A stretch of DNA of 25,713 nucleotides from JAFDZV01 sp966128725 (GCA_966128725.1 CBHYLN010000076.1:1-25713); one strand, 5' to 3'; positions 16,238 through 24,170 are shown, counted from the first letter of the stretch. The notes: generated from the sequence alone by a model not told the origin. Translations and numbers: made by a program.

Positions 16238-17071
16238 TCAGGCGTTCCAGGACTCGCCTGCACCGTTGGCCCACACAACGGACGTCTGGATCGAGCCATC
16301 GGCATGGAGCTCCAGCCGCCGGTATCCCTGGCGCGCGGTGTCGATCGTGTGCACATCCATGAACCGCGCACCCTTGGGCACGTCCGGACCAACCGGGTGC
16401 GATGCCTGCACGCACGTGGAGGGTGCGATCATCACCCGGATCCCGTTCAGTACCGTGTCGGCCTCGCAATGCGTGTGCCCCGCGACAACAGCACGAACAA
16501 CCGGATGGCGGCCCAACGTGTCCATGAACTCCTGAGCGTTATCCAATTGGCACTGCGGCATGCAGCACAGCGGTAACGGCCCGTGATGCAGGGCCACAAC
16601 GGTATGCCGGCCCTCGGCCTGCCGCAGCGCATCGTCCAACGCATCAAGCTCCTGCTTGCCACAGTGCCCGTGATCATATCCGGCCACCTTTGAGTCGAGC
16701 AGAATAATCCGCCACCCCGCCAGACCCACACTGCGCTCCAACCGGATCAACCCGCCCGGCAGATGCGTCCGCATCTCGGCAGGCGCATCGTGATTGCCCG
16801 GGATGCAGTACACCGGCAGCCCGAGCCCCGCCAGCAGGCCGCGCACGCGCCGATAGGATTCCGCCGAGCCATCGTCGGAAAGATCACCGGTTGCGATCAC
16901 CAGATCCGGACGCCACGCATCATCGGTTATCATTGTTACCAGCGCTCGCAACGTGGCGAAGGGATCAACCCCGCCAACCGTCCCGCCCTCCTGGGCCACA
17001 AGATGGAGATCGCTGATCTGTACGATCCGCACGGGCTTGGATGTCATGCCTTCTCCCGATAAACCTGTCAT
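16238..17071 (-). CDS. CpdA/Icc-like metallophosphoesterase
   Basis: A calcineurin-type metallophosphoesterase of 269 or 277 residues, depending on which of two in-frame ATGs (17047 or 17071) is used. Numbered from 17047, the metal ligands are all present: ISDLHL (D13, H15), ATGDLSDDG (D55), PGNHDAP (N85, H86), ALHHGPLPL (~153-161) and AGHTHCEAD (H191, H193). The order and length fit the class III cyclic-nucleotide phosphodiesterase group (CpdA/Icc), which hydrolyses cAMP or related phosphodiesters in the cytoplasm; the substrate here is not proven. Both ATGs have their own GGAGAAGGC ribosome site because the start region is tandemly duplicated. The DUF4287 gene lies 110 bp upstream on the same strand. 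Confidence 0.9.
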   Translation of the reverse strand: MTGLSGEGMTSKPVRIVQISDLHLVAQEGGTVGGVDPFATLRALVTMITDDAWRPDLVIATGDLSDDGSAESYRRVRGLLAGLGLPVYCIPGNHDAPAEMRTHLPGGLIRLERSVGLAGWRIILLDSKVAGYDHGHCGKQELDALDDALRQAEGRHTVVALHHGPLPLCCMPQCQLDNAQEFMDTLGRHPVVRAVVAGHTHCEADTVLNGIRVMIAPSTCVQASHPVGPDVPKGARFMDVHTIDTARQGYRRLELHADGSIQTSVVWANGAGESWNA

Positions 17072-17089
17072 GCCTTCTCCTGATACATC
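17042..17089 (-). repeat. 24-bp tandem duplication of ribosome site plus start codon
   Basis: Two adjacent 24-bp units (17042-17065 and 17066-17089) match at 21 of 24 positions. Each, on the minus strand, contains GGAGAAGGCATGACA, that is a Shine-Dalgarno, an ATG and the codon ACA. The unit is eight codons long, so both ATGs are in the phosphodiesterase frame and the longer form carries an extra MTGLSGEG. Confidence 0.9.
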
Positions 17090-17181
17090 TGAATGCGGCC
17101 GTTGCGCCCGTGGCAAGCAGAAACCGGCAGCGCAATCGGCAATCACAACCGGCGCAGAATCAAACGGGCAACACGCATGGG

Positions 17182-17406
17182 CTACTTCGTCGTAGATGCC
17201 GTCACCCAGCCCTGCTCCTTGAACACCGCCCAGATGGCCATGCAGTGGCCGTGGCCCAGATCGAACTCCTTCTTCAGCCACGCCACAAGTTCGCCGGCCT
17301 TCATGTCCGGACTGAATACGCCGGCTGATTCGGCAAGCGCCTTGAACTGCTCTGGGGTATTGCCGGTTTTGGCCTTGATGTTGTCGAGATATGCCTGAAA
17401 TGACAT
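17182..17406 (-). CDS. DUF4287 domain protein
   Basis: A 74-residue protein starting MSFQAYLDNIKAKTGNTPEQ, with KAGELVAWLKKEFDLGHGHC (~36-55) in the second half. This is the full DUF4287 pattern, and the length agrees with free-standing members. An in-frame upstream ATG at 17439 adds 11 residues with no homology. Function is unknown; DUF4287 often occurs alone or fused to DUF5655-type domains. It is the promoter-proximal gene of the leftward pair with the phosphodiesterase, divergent from the TPR regulator. Confidence 0.9.
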   Translation of the reverse strand: MSFQAYLDNIKAKTGNTPEQFKALAESAGVFSPDMKAGELVAWLKKEFDLGHGHCMAIWAVFKEQGWVTASTTK

Positions 17407-17627
17407 CGGTACGCTCGCACGGGAATGGTTGAACAACACGGACTGATACCACAGCCAACAATACTACCTAATTCCGCACACGAGGCCGAACCCTCGCATG
17501 CGCTGCACAGCACCACGGCACATGCCTGGTATGGGGTTGGCGGCTATATTTGGTGCCGATCGTGGCAGGACGGATACCGTCCGGCGATCGCGATTGCCAA
17601 GCCGAACTTCCATGCCGCGCCGGCCCC
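17407..17627. promoter_or_regulatory. Divergent intergenic region with a TATATTTG promoter box
   Basis: 221 bp between the DUF4287 gene (minus) and the TPR regulator (plus). TATATTTG at 17545-17552 on the plus strand exactly fits the Bacteroidota -7 consensus TAnnTTTG and would start transcription ~70 bp before the regulator ATG. I see no good -33 TTTG at the expected spacing, so the call is tentative. Confidence 0.35.
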
Positions 17628-19295
17628 ATGAACGAGACCATCAACAATCTGGAACGGGAGATTGCAAATCTTCCGGAGTCGCAGCCACGCGAGCGGGCGG
17701 AGCGGCTTAACGCGCTGGCGTTTGCCCTGCATCGTTTCGACATAACCCGCGCAGCCGCAACGGCCGCCGAGGCATATACGCTGGCGACAACGGTTGGCGA
17801 GGTGCGCACGGCAGCCCGCAGCCTGAGCATGATGGCCGAGTGCAGGCGAAGGGCCGGCGCCGGCGCCGAGGCGTTGGAACTGATCGAGCGGGCCGAACGC
17901 ATTGCAACGGAGCTCGGCGATACACGGATGCTGGCGCAGTCGCTTCACCAGAAAGGGATGATCCTTCACACGCTGGGCCGGATGACCGAAGCGGTAGGCG
18001 TGTTGCAACAGGCAATCGATATCGCCGCAACGCTGGAACGTAATGACGTGCTGATCGGGGCACACGACGTGTTGGGTTTGGTGTACCACGGGCTGGGCAT
18101 GCGGGCACAGGCACTGGAGCAACACCTGCTTGCACTGGGACTGCTTGGCGAAGGCACCTCCGATGCTCATGCGGCCGCGCATACAAACGTCGCAGGCCTG
18201 TATCTGGCGATCGGCGATGACGTTCACATGCTGAAGCACGCCGCAACGGCGTTGGAGATCTATCGCAAGCTGGGCAACAGCATCGGCGAGGCGGGAACGT
18301 TGATGAACATCGGCATGTGCCACGAGGAACGTGAGCGGTGGGCCGAGGCGCTCGCGTATTACGATCAGGCCCTGGCGCTGGCCCAACACCATCCGGAGCT
18401 CGACCTTCTGCCGACGTTGCTTGGGAACATCGGCACCGTGCACGAACGGCTGGGCGCGTATACCGAAGCGCTGCGCTGCCACGGCAATGCCCTGGAGCTG
18501 GCACGGGAAGGCCGACCGGGCGTGCGCGCCAACATCCTGCGCTGCCTTGGCACTCTGCACATATCAATGGGCAACATCGATGCGGCGGCGGCGGCACTGA
18601 GCGAGGGGCTGGCAATTGCAGAGCACATCGGCGATGCCGCACTGCGGGCGCTGTATCACGACGAGTTCGTGCGTCTGCACGAAACCACCGGTGACGCCCG
18701 CGAGGCACTGCGGCAATACCGGCTGGCGGCCGAGCTGCGCGAGCAGACGATGGGCGATCAGGTTCGTGCCAGGATTCAGGAGCTGCGCATCGAGTACGAG
18801 CTGCGCCGGATGCAGGCCGAACACGAGCTGATGCGGGAACGGACCGAGGCGCTTCAGGACGCGGTGGAGCAGAAAAGCCGTGAACTGGCCGCGATGGCCC
18901 TGCACCTGGCACACAAGCAGAAGTCGCTGACGCGAATGAAGAAGGAGCTGGAGCGCCAGCCAAGAACCGGCAAACGCGGGGAGCGGAAACTGCCCAGGAG
19001 CATCAGGGAGGCCATCGATGCCGAGATCCATTCCGAACATGAATGGGAGCGCTTCCGACGCCATTTCGACACCATCCATCCGGAGTTCGTCGGGAGACTT
19101 TCGGGCCAGTTCCCGACCCTGACACCAACCGAAATCAAGATCTGCGCGTTGCTACGGCTTCAGTTGTCGAGCAAGGATATTGCGGCCCTGCTCTGCGTTT
19201 CGCGCCTCACAGTGGACACTCACCGCCAAAGCCTGCGGCGCAAGCTGGGGCTTGCACCGCGCGCCAACCTCGTGGCGTTTCTCCTGGCATTCTAA
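17628..19295 (+). CDS. TPR-repeat regulator with C-terminal LuxR-type HTH
   Basis: A 555-residue cytoplasmic protein with no signal peptide or membrane helix when started at 17628 (MNETINNLEREIANLPESQP). Residues ~15-385 are built of tetratricopeptide repeats (for example ALELIERAERIATELGDTRM, EAGTLMNIGMCHEERERWAE, ALAYYDQALALAQHHPELDL). They are followed by a charged coiled coil at ~385-450. The end is a GerE/LuxR-like helix-turn-helix: LTPTEIKICALLRLQLSSKD then IAALLCVSRLTVDTHRQSL and RRKLG. TPR-coiled-coil-HTH proteins are common transcription regulators in Bacteroidota; the TPRs probably sense a protein or peptide partner. No receiver domain is present. It is followed 243 bp later by a T9SS protein gene on the same strand, a possible target (inference). 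Confidence 0.9.
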   Translation: MNETINNLEREIANLPESQPRERAERLNALAFALHRFDITRAAATAAEAYTLATTVGEVRTAARSLSMMAECRRRAGAGAEALELIERAERIATELGDTRMLAQSLHQKGMILHTLGRMTEAVGVLQQAIDIAATLERNDVLIGAHDVLGLVYHGLGMRAQALEQHLLALGLLGEGTSDAHAAAHTNVAGLYLAIGDDVHMLKHAATALEIYRKLGNSIGEAGTLMNIGMCHEERERWAEALAYYDQALALAQHHPELDLLPTLLGNIGTVHERLGAYTEALRCHGNALELAREGRPGVRANILRCLGTLHISMGNIDAAAAALSEGLAIAEHIGDAALRALYHDEFVRLHETTGDAREALRQYRLAAELREQTMGDQVRARIQELRIEYELRRMQAEHELMRERTEALQDAVEQKSRELAAMALHLAHKQKSLTRMKKELERQPRTGKRGERKLPRSIREAIDAEIHSEHEWERFRRHFDTIHPEFVGRLSGQFPTLTPTEIKICALLRLQLSSKDIAALLCVSRLTVDTHRQSLRRKLGLAPRANLVAFLLAF

Positions 19296-19538
19296 ACATG
19301 CCGGGCGCCCCAGTTTCACCACCCATCTACCGAATAAATACCGGTTCGGATTCGGCTGATATTCCACCATTTCGCCCCTTTTTGCCCATCGCCAACCGTG
19401 ACCCCACGCCCACGTGAGGAGTCTGGTAGACAACAGGGCGAGCGTACCCAGGATCCCCGAGTTGCGGCAGCGAAGAACACGCCGAGCACTCACCCCTGAA
19501 TCGATTCGCCTTCCTCCCATTCAACACAGGAAGCGACC

Positions 19539-21248
19539 ATGCACCCTCGACACTTCTCCGCACCAATATTTGCGGTCATGCTCCTGCTGGCCCTGGCGGC
19601 CACAGCGCACGGACAGCAGACGGCACAGTGGGATATTATCGACACAACGTTTACACAGTACTTCGATGCGAACAGCCTCTTCAACGAACAGGACATGTTG
19701 ATTGCCGCCGATGAACGTCACATGGTGGCCCTCTGCACAGGACACTACGCTCCGCTCGCGCAACGTGTACGGCGCACAACCGACGGCGGCAGCACCTGGA
19801 GCGACGTGTTGGTGGACACCACGGCAACCGACTGGGTCACGATCGCGCATCCCTCCCCATCGTTGATCGTGATCGCGGGCGACACCGCCGAACACATCGG
19901 GGCAGGCAATTCGGATCGGGTCCATGGCCGATACATGGTATCGCGCGACGGCGGCGAACACTGGGTCCGCACCGCGCTCGACTCCGATACCCACGTGATA
20001 GACATCTCCATGTGCGATTCGCAGCATGGCGTCATGGTGGTGCTGAACTCGGCTGGGACCGATGCGGACGACTATCTGCTGAGCACCACGGACGGCTGGA
20101 ACACAACGGCCAGGATTTCTCTGCCGCAAGGGTATCACTATTCCACACAGATCGTGTGCCCGGCCCCGAATGTGTACATCCTGCGATCAACGGATCACGA
20201 TATGAAGTATGCGGTGTTACGCACCACAAACGGTGGCGCAACGTGGAGTGTTTCGAGCAAGTCGGAAACGGTGTTCAAGATGAGCTTCCAGAACGCGGAT
20301 ACCGGATGGTATGCCACGGGCGAGCGATCCGGCCACGGCGACCGCAAGCGCGATATCATAATGCGGACCACCGATGGCGGAATGAACTGGCATACCATGC
20401 TGGACCGCGAGATCGGCGAACTGCCGTTCGGGCTTTCGTCGGTAGCGTTTGCCGATGCGCGGAACGGCATCGCCGTTGGCAATCTCAACAAGATTCTGCG
20501 CACAACCGACGGCGGGGTAACGTGGGTGCAGGAGTTTCCGCCGCTCCCGGCATTGATGCTCCCGCTGTGTTCGGTGGTGTACCCAACGCCCGGGATGGCT
20601 CTGGCAGTGTACAGGAACGGCCCGATCATCCGATACTCCGGCGTCCAGACACTTCTTATGCCAACCTTCATCTCACCGGTGGGCCAGAATACTACCGACG
20701 TGAACAATGTGTCGGTGGAATGGACACCAATCCAGGGAGCAACCGGCTATCAACTGGTTATTGCGGGCACGCCGACCAGCACGGGCGGAACGTGGGATAC
20801 AACGATCTACAAGAACCCGACGGTTGACACGGTGATGAGCGGCACCAGCATTGTGCTGAACGGGCTGCGGTACGACCACATCTATTATGCCCGGGTGCGT
20901 GCCTTCAACCCCACGCAGAGCAGCATCTGGTGGCGCGCCGAGGGACTGTTCGTTACCCGCAAGTCGTCAGCAGGGGCCGGGCCGGGCCGCGAACAGACCG
21001 AGCGGAACGCCGTCCGCGTGCTCCCGAATCCAGCCGGGAACATGGTGACGATCCAAACCGGAGAACATCCCCACGGCGGCACGGTGACGATTTACGACGC
21101 ACTGGGCCGGCCGGCGCGGACCGTTCCCATGGACACACAGCCAGGCATCACGCTTGATGCGAGCACCCTGCCCGAAGGCGTGTATACGGTTGTTGTGGCC
21201 GGGCCAGGAGCCGCCCAGCGAACCGCACGGCTGGTGGTAGCGCGGTAA
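19539..21248 (+). CDS. Secreted T9SS-sorted protein with YCF48/BNR-like repeats and Fn3 domain
   Basis: A 569-residue exported protein. The signal peptide (FAVMLLLALAATAHGQQ, cleavage after ~residue 25) follows ATG at 19539, which has a CAGGAAG ribosome site 7 bases upstream. Residues ~70-350 hold at least five Asp-box-like motifs (TTDGGSTWSDVL, SRDGGEHWVRTA, TTNGGATWSVSS, TTDGGMNWHTML, TTDGGVTWVQEF), which indicate a beta-propeller of the sialidase/YCF48 type. Residues ~365-475 look like a fibronectin type III domain (VSVEWTPIQGATGYQLVIAG, YARVRAFN). The C-terminus (VRVLPNPAGNMVTIQTGEH, VTIYDALGRPARTV, LPEGVYTVVV) is a T9SS type A sorting domain. No glycosidase catalytic set was recognised, so it is more likely binding or structural. 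Confidence 0.92.
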   Translation: MHPRHFSAPIFAVMLLLALAATAHGQQTAQWDIIDTTFTQYFDANSLFNEQDMLIAADERHMVALCTGHYAPLAQRVRRTTDGGSTWSDVLVDTTATDWVTIAHPSPSLIVIAGDTAEHIGAGNSDRVHGRYMVSRDGGEHWVRTALDSDTHVIDISMCDSQHGVMVVLNSAGTDADDYLLSTTDGWNTTARISLPQGYHYSTQIVCPAPNVYILRSTDHDMKYAVLRTTNGGATWSVSSKSETVFKMSFQNADTGWYATGERSGHGDRKRDIIMRTTDGGMNWHTMLDREIGELPFGLSSVAFADARNGIAVGNLNKILRTTDGGVTWVQEFPPLPALMLPLCSVVYPTPGMALAVYRNGPIIRYSGVQTLLMPTFISPVGQNTTDVNNVSVEWTPIQGATGYQLVIAGTPTSTGGTWDTTIYKNPTVDTVMSGTSIVLNGLRYDHIYYARVRAFNPTQSSIWWRAEGLFVTRKSSAGAGPGREQTERNAVRVLPNPAGNMVTIQTGEHPHGGTVTIYDALGRPARTVPMDTQPGITLDASTLPEGVYTVVVAGPGAAQRTARLVVAR

Positions 21249-21282
21249 TGCATTGGGCCGGATCACGCCACAAACAACGGTT

Positions 21283-21318
21283 CGGTGAAACAGCCCGGCA
21301 CAGGCCCCTGTTTCACCG
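21283..21318 (+). terminator. Perfect 11-bp stem hairpin after the Asp-box T9SS gene
   Basis: CGGTGAAACAG (21283-21293) pairs perfectly with CTGTTTCACCG (21308-21318) across a 14-base loop, 35 bases past the stop codon. There is no T tract, so it may be a processing/stability hairpin or part of a double terminator with the next one. Confidence 0.6.
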
Positions 21319-21324
21319 CACAGG

Positions 21325-21363
21325 ATCGCGGGCACGGCCATGTATTCCGGTCGTGCCCGCGAT
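21325..21363. terminator. Perfect 12-bp GC-rich hairpin, likely bidirectional terminator
   Basis: ATCGCGGGCACG (21325-21336) pairs perfectly with CGTGCCCGCGAT (21352-21363) across a 15-base loop and is followed by TCATTTCC. It lies between the convergent ends of the T9SS gene (plus) and the 69-residue gene (minus, stop at 21446), so it can serve both. Confidence 0.7.
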
Positions 21364-21445
21364 TCATTTCCGCCCACGAAGACATGCAAGGAACCGGATG
21401 TCCCTACAGACGTATGGATGCCAAGACACTCAGATGCCGACTCAC

Positions 21446-21655
21446 CTAGATGCTGATTTTCGTGACAACAAGGCGAACGGCATTTTCGTTGTTCTGGAAC
21501 ACCACTTCCTCCACCTTGTAGATAACCGATGTCAACGCCGCACCCATTGCCACATAATCGCCCTGCTTCGGTATCGCGAAGCACATGGCATCGGCGGCAT
21601 GAATAAGTCCGGTGATTTTTCCACCGTTCGCTGTGAACATTTTCACCTGAATCAT
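21446..21655 (-). CDS. Small conserved-looking protein of unknown function (69 residues)
   Basis: Starts MIQVKMFTANGGKITGLIHA at 21655, with a good Shine-Dalgarno (AAAGGAG, ~9 bases upstream); the open frame above this has no coding character. The protein reads as alternating beta strands with a central Gly turn: FAIPKQGDYVAMGAALTSVI then YKVEEVVFQNNENAVRLVVT. This pattern (strand, PxQGDY, strand, 'V..V......N.....V') resembles short beta-barrel proteins found in Bacteroidota and beyond, which carry no assigned function. No signal peptide or membrane segment. Single gene with its own upstream region. Confidence 0.75.
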   Translation of the reverse strand: MIQVKMFTANGGKITGLIHAADAMCFAIPKQGDYVAMGAALTSVIYKVEEVVFQNNENAVRLVVTKISI

Positions 21656-22250
21656 TGCGATCGCTCCTTTGATTGAAATGAACTGAACTGACGACATGGC
21701 CTGCGCCAGCAAACACGCCATATACGATGGCTCCGAAGCCAGGCGTGGCATCGGACGTGCTGGCCACATTCCTGCAACCAAGATATCCGCGGGCTACCAC
21801 AGCCGGCGACATATGCTGCCACAGTTCATCCCTGGCGATAAATATTATGGGCGAATGATTGCCATGCCTGGGAAGAAATCGCTGTCCCTGATCACGTGTT
21901 CTGCATTCTCGGCATGGTGACAACAACTGGCAACGGTGGTGATTCATCGTGACGGAGGAGAAATGGCGTTCACATCATGGCGGGATAATCAGCCCTGGCA
22001 TTGGGACGTGCTCGGAATGCATCATGTGCATTGTCCGCTGTCCGGATATCAGGACCCTGGCATACACAGGTACCCTTCAGGGTGGGTCCATCTTCATGTA
22101 CTTACATCGCCCATTCGCACGCGGTACTTTTGCAACCGTAAGAACACACGAACATACCCCCGCAACGAACGTCAGTGGTGGCATTCACATTGGTCGCGAC
22201 GAGCGCAACCGCTGTCATTTCCATCAATTCCATCATCAAGAGGTGATGTC
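21656..22250. other. Long divergent intergenic region
   Basis: 595 bp between the 69-residue gene (minus) and the 153-residue gene (plus). Both ends carry good ribosome sites. A GGAGGAGAAATG at about 21953-21965 would be a fair translation start in frame with the 153-residue protein, but the resulting 96-residue extension is rich in His, Trp and Arg and has no protein-like pattern. A short ACCCTTCAGGGT palindrome lies near 22070. No RNA gene was recognised. Confidence 0.4.
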
Positions 22251-22712
22251 ATGAATCATTTCCACTACACGTCGCACAGGGCAATCGTTTTCGGGGTGCT
22301 TGCGATGGCATTTTCGTTGATCGCGTTGATTATCCCGGCAAACCTTCGCTCGGCGCCAGTTCCGGTGCCGATGGGGGACAACTCGCAGGATATCACGGTA
22401 CAGATCGCCGGCGCACCGGCCGATGAGTTCCCCATTGATCTTACGGTGAACTACCAGAACGGCAGCCAATCGGCCTCGTACACCGAGAACACAACGCCGC
22501 TGCCGGCCTCTGAGGACGAGCCGCTGAGTTTCGACGGGTCGCTGCTTCGCGGAATCCCGGGATTCGGCAACGTTGAATCGGCCACGGTGTTTGGTGTAAC
22601 GGTTCTGCGCGATCGCCCGGCGGTGCAGACTCAAGTCAACGGATTAAGCGTCTCGATTCGCATCTACTACTACCAGTGCTGCTGCTATCTCGAGATTCGT
22701 TTCTCACTCTGA
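22251..22712 (+). CDS. Exported small protein of unknown function (153 residues)
   Basis: The ATG at 22251 has an AAGAGGTG ribosome site 6-7 bases upstream and begins a signal peptide or N-terminal anchor (RAIVFGVLAMAFSLIALIIP, residues ~10-29) followed by SAPVPVP. The mature part is acidic and beta-rich (DITVQIAGAPADEFPIDLTV, then NYQNGSQSASYTENTTPLPA). It ends in an unusual YYYQCCCYLEIRFSL with three consecutive Cys. I recognise no family. Likely periplasmic or extracellular; a hairpin terminator follows 30 bp later, so it is monocistronic. Confidence 0.7.
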   Translation: MNHFHYTSHRAIVFGVLAMAFSLIALIIPANLRSAPVPVPMGDNSQDITVQIAGAPADEFPIDLTVNYQNGSQSASYTENTTPLPASEDEPLSFDGSLLRGIPGFGNVESATVFGVTVLRDRPAVQTQVNGLSVSIRIYYYQCCCYLEIRFSL

Positions 22713-22742
22713 CACCAGCATAATCCGGCATGCGCGGAACGC

Positions 22743-22773
22743 AACCTGGCGGGACTGTTGTGCCCGCCAGGTT
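22743..22773. terminator. Hairpin between convergent genes
   Basis: AACCTGGCGGG (22743-22753) pairs perfectly with CCCGCCAGGTT (22763-22773) over a 9-base loop, 30 bp after the 153-residue gene and ~100 bp from the stop of the convergent membrane protein gene. The arm ends in TTT on the plus strand and is preceded by AACC on the other, so it may act in both directions. Confidence 0.7.
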
Positions 22774-22871
22774 TGCCAGTTCTTGGTAACCCCCACAGCT
22801 ATCGACCAGATGCCCGTATTTATCGCGGGCCGAGATGCGTTGCCTGTAATACGCCCGGCGCCGGCATCACA

Positions 22872-23486
22872 CTATTCACCAGAAAGGATGTGATGGCTGT
22901 GCATCCAGTAGCCCAGCAAGACGGCAGCCACGATTGAAACAGCCGTGACACTCCCGACAACGGTGGTTTGTTTTCCGCCTGAGAACCAGCGAACAAGACC
23001 AAAGTTCAGGCCGATAAACCCAAGGGCAAAAATTACAAACACGCGCTCGCGGCCGATGATGAGAAAGCTGAGATACGCTGCTCCCACTACGGAGGCCACT
23101 ACACCACCCACAACGGCCATTACCATCGAACGCGGCGTATCGGTCATTTGCTGTGTGTGTTCTTCGTGTGCATCGCCAACCGCTTGCACAAGCGCTACAA
23201 CATCTTCCCCATGAAATCCGCTGCTCGCAAGCCCTTGGAGGATGGTATCCTGCGAATCATTCGCCTCAAACAGGCGCTTGATTTCCGGGACCAGTGCGGA
23301 TAACTCCGCCGCACGCCGACGTGCCGCCTCCACGCGAGCAAACAGTGCATCCTTCCCACCACGTGCTTCGGCCTCTTCCTCCATAATCTGGACGCTTGAC
23401 GGCGTAAACGAATCCGGGTCACGTAGTGCGTTTACCAACTCCCCATCGCTGTAACGGGCTACCCTGTCGCGTAGTTCCTGGCTCAT
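22872..23486 (-). CDS. Three-helix membrane protein of unknown function
   Basis: A 204-residue protein from the ATG at 23486 (MSQELRDRVARYSDGELVNA); the open frame extends 42 codons upstream without pattern. Residues ~12-42 (YSDGELVNALRDPDSFTPSS, then VQIMEEEAEARGG) match a short motif common in Bacteroidota proteins, 'Y...EL..il..p..Y.peav..a.eElerRg', usually preceding membrane helices. Residues ~45-118 are helical and charged. Three transmembrane segments follow at ~121-144, ~148-167 and ~174-196, ending in a His-rich tail (YWMHSHHILSGE). No enzyme motif seen. It is the last gene of a co-directional set. Confidence 0.78.
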   Translation of the reverse strand: MSQELRDRVARYSDGELVNALRDPDSFTPSSVQIMEEEAEARGGKDALFARVEAARRRAAELSALVPEIKRLFEANDSQDTILQGLASSGFHGEDVVALVQAVGDAHEEHTQQMTDTPRSMVMAVVGGVVASVVGAAYLSFLIIGRERVFVIFALGFIGLNFGLVRWFSGGKQTTVVGSVTAVSIVAAVLLGYWMHSHHILSGE

Positions 23487-23562
23487 GACAATGGAAACTG
23501 AAGGTTGCGTTGTGACGTTTCGCGATGAGGTTGAACCAACTTGCACGCACAACCGGATGTAT

Positions 23563-23733
23563 TCAGGCACGGCGGCGCATGGCCGAGACAAGGAACAACA
23601 GGTTGCCGGCAAGGAACGCGATGTTCACGGCCCGGGCAAACGGCGGCGCGCCCTCAGGCCAGATCTGGCCGAGCAGCACAACAGCGTTCAGCACCAATAA
23701 CACGATGGCGATTGTTCGGATACGAGTGTTCAT
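23563..23733 (-). CDS. 56-residue two-helix membrane protein
   Basis: A short frame from ATG 23733 to TGA 23563. The translation starts MNTRIRTIAIVLLVLNAVVL and has two hydrophobic segments (~7-24 and ~35-50) separated by a polar loop (WPEGAPPFARAV), then a basic tail (AMRRRA) consistent with positive-inside topology. Codon usage resembles its neighbours (LLLVL-type codons CTG/GTG/ATC). It sits in the same orientation 76 bp upstream of the three-helix membrane protein and 56 bp after the DUF1801 gene. Function unknown; small membrane proteins like this are often missed because of length. Confidence 0.65.
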   Translation of the reverse strand: MNTRIRTIAIVLLVLNAVVLLGQIWPEGAPPFARAVNIAFLAGNLLFLVSAMRRRA

Positions 23734-23789
23734 GATTGAGCAGTGTTGATCGATATGTGTGGCTCGCGCGCCATACGCGCCCCAGCCAC

Positions 23790-24170
23790 TTACCCCCGCG
23801 CCTTCGCGGCCGCTTTCTCCAGGTTCTCCAACACGCGGGCCTTCACCAGGCGGGCAATCAGCTCGTACGGCATCGGCGCGTTCAACGGAAACCGCAGGTT
23901 CCCCTTCTCACCTTCGTACTCAGCCGCCTCCTGCCGCAGCTTCGGATCGCGCACCGGCGGGAAAAATCCGATATGGCGCTTGAAGGCGCCGAAATGCACC
24001 AGGTTGCCGGCCAGCACAAATGTGGGCATCCCGTAGCCGATCTTCTCGGCCGCATCGGGTGCCGCCTGGCTGATCGTGGCACGGATGCGTTCCAGAATTG
24101 GCCGCACCTCCTCCGGCTGCAGCGCTATGTATTCGTCGATCGTTGCCGGAGCATTGTCACCGGGCGCCAT
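23790..24170 (-). CDS. DUF1801 (YdhG-like) domain protein
   Basis: A 126-residue protein. TIDEYIALQPEEVRPILERI at the N-terminus, AAPDAAEKIGYGMPTFVLAG in the middle (~37-56), HIGFFPPV (~66-73) and KGNLRFPLNAPMPYELIARL near the end are the hallmark positions of the DUF1801 family, named after Bacillus FrataxinYdhG, an iron-chaperone-like protein; many members remain uncharacterised. Length is typical. A strong AGGAGG ribosome site precedes the ATG by 5-6 bases. Cytoplasmic. Confidence 0.92.
   Translation of the reverse strand: MAPGDNAPATIDEYIALQPEEVRPILERIRATISQAAPDAAEKIGYGMPTFVLAGNLVHFGAFKRHIGFFPPVRDPKLRQEAAEYEGEKGNLRFPLNAPMPYELIARLVKARVLENLEKAAAKARG

Noticed and set aside
17042..17089. Possible CRISPR-like or satellite repeat
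   Set aside because: Only two units without spacers; explained as a duplicated translation start region.
17707..18963. 418-codon minus-strand open frame
   Set aside because: Antisense to the TPR regulator, dominated by Pro/Arg/Ser/Cys; the TPR and HTH patterns are on the opposite strand.
20967..21947. 326-codon minus-strand frame crossing the two hairpins
   Set aside because: Cys/Gly/Arg/His-rich with no pattern; overlaps the sorting domain of the plus-strand T9SS gene and the 69-residue gene.
21936..22250. N-terminal extension of the exported 153-residue protein from upstream starts
   Set aside because: The extension is His/Trp/Arg-rich and would bury the signal peptide; ATG 22251 has its own ribosome site.
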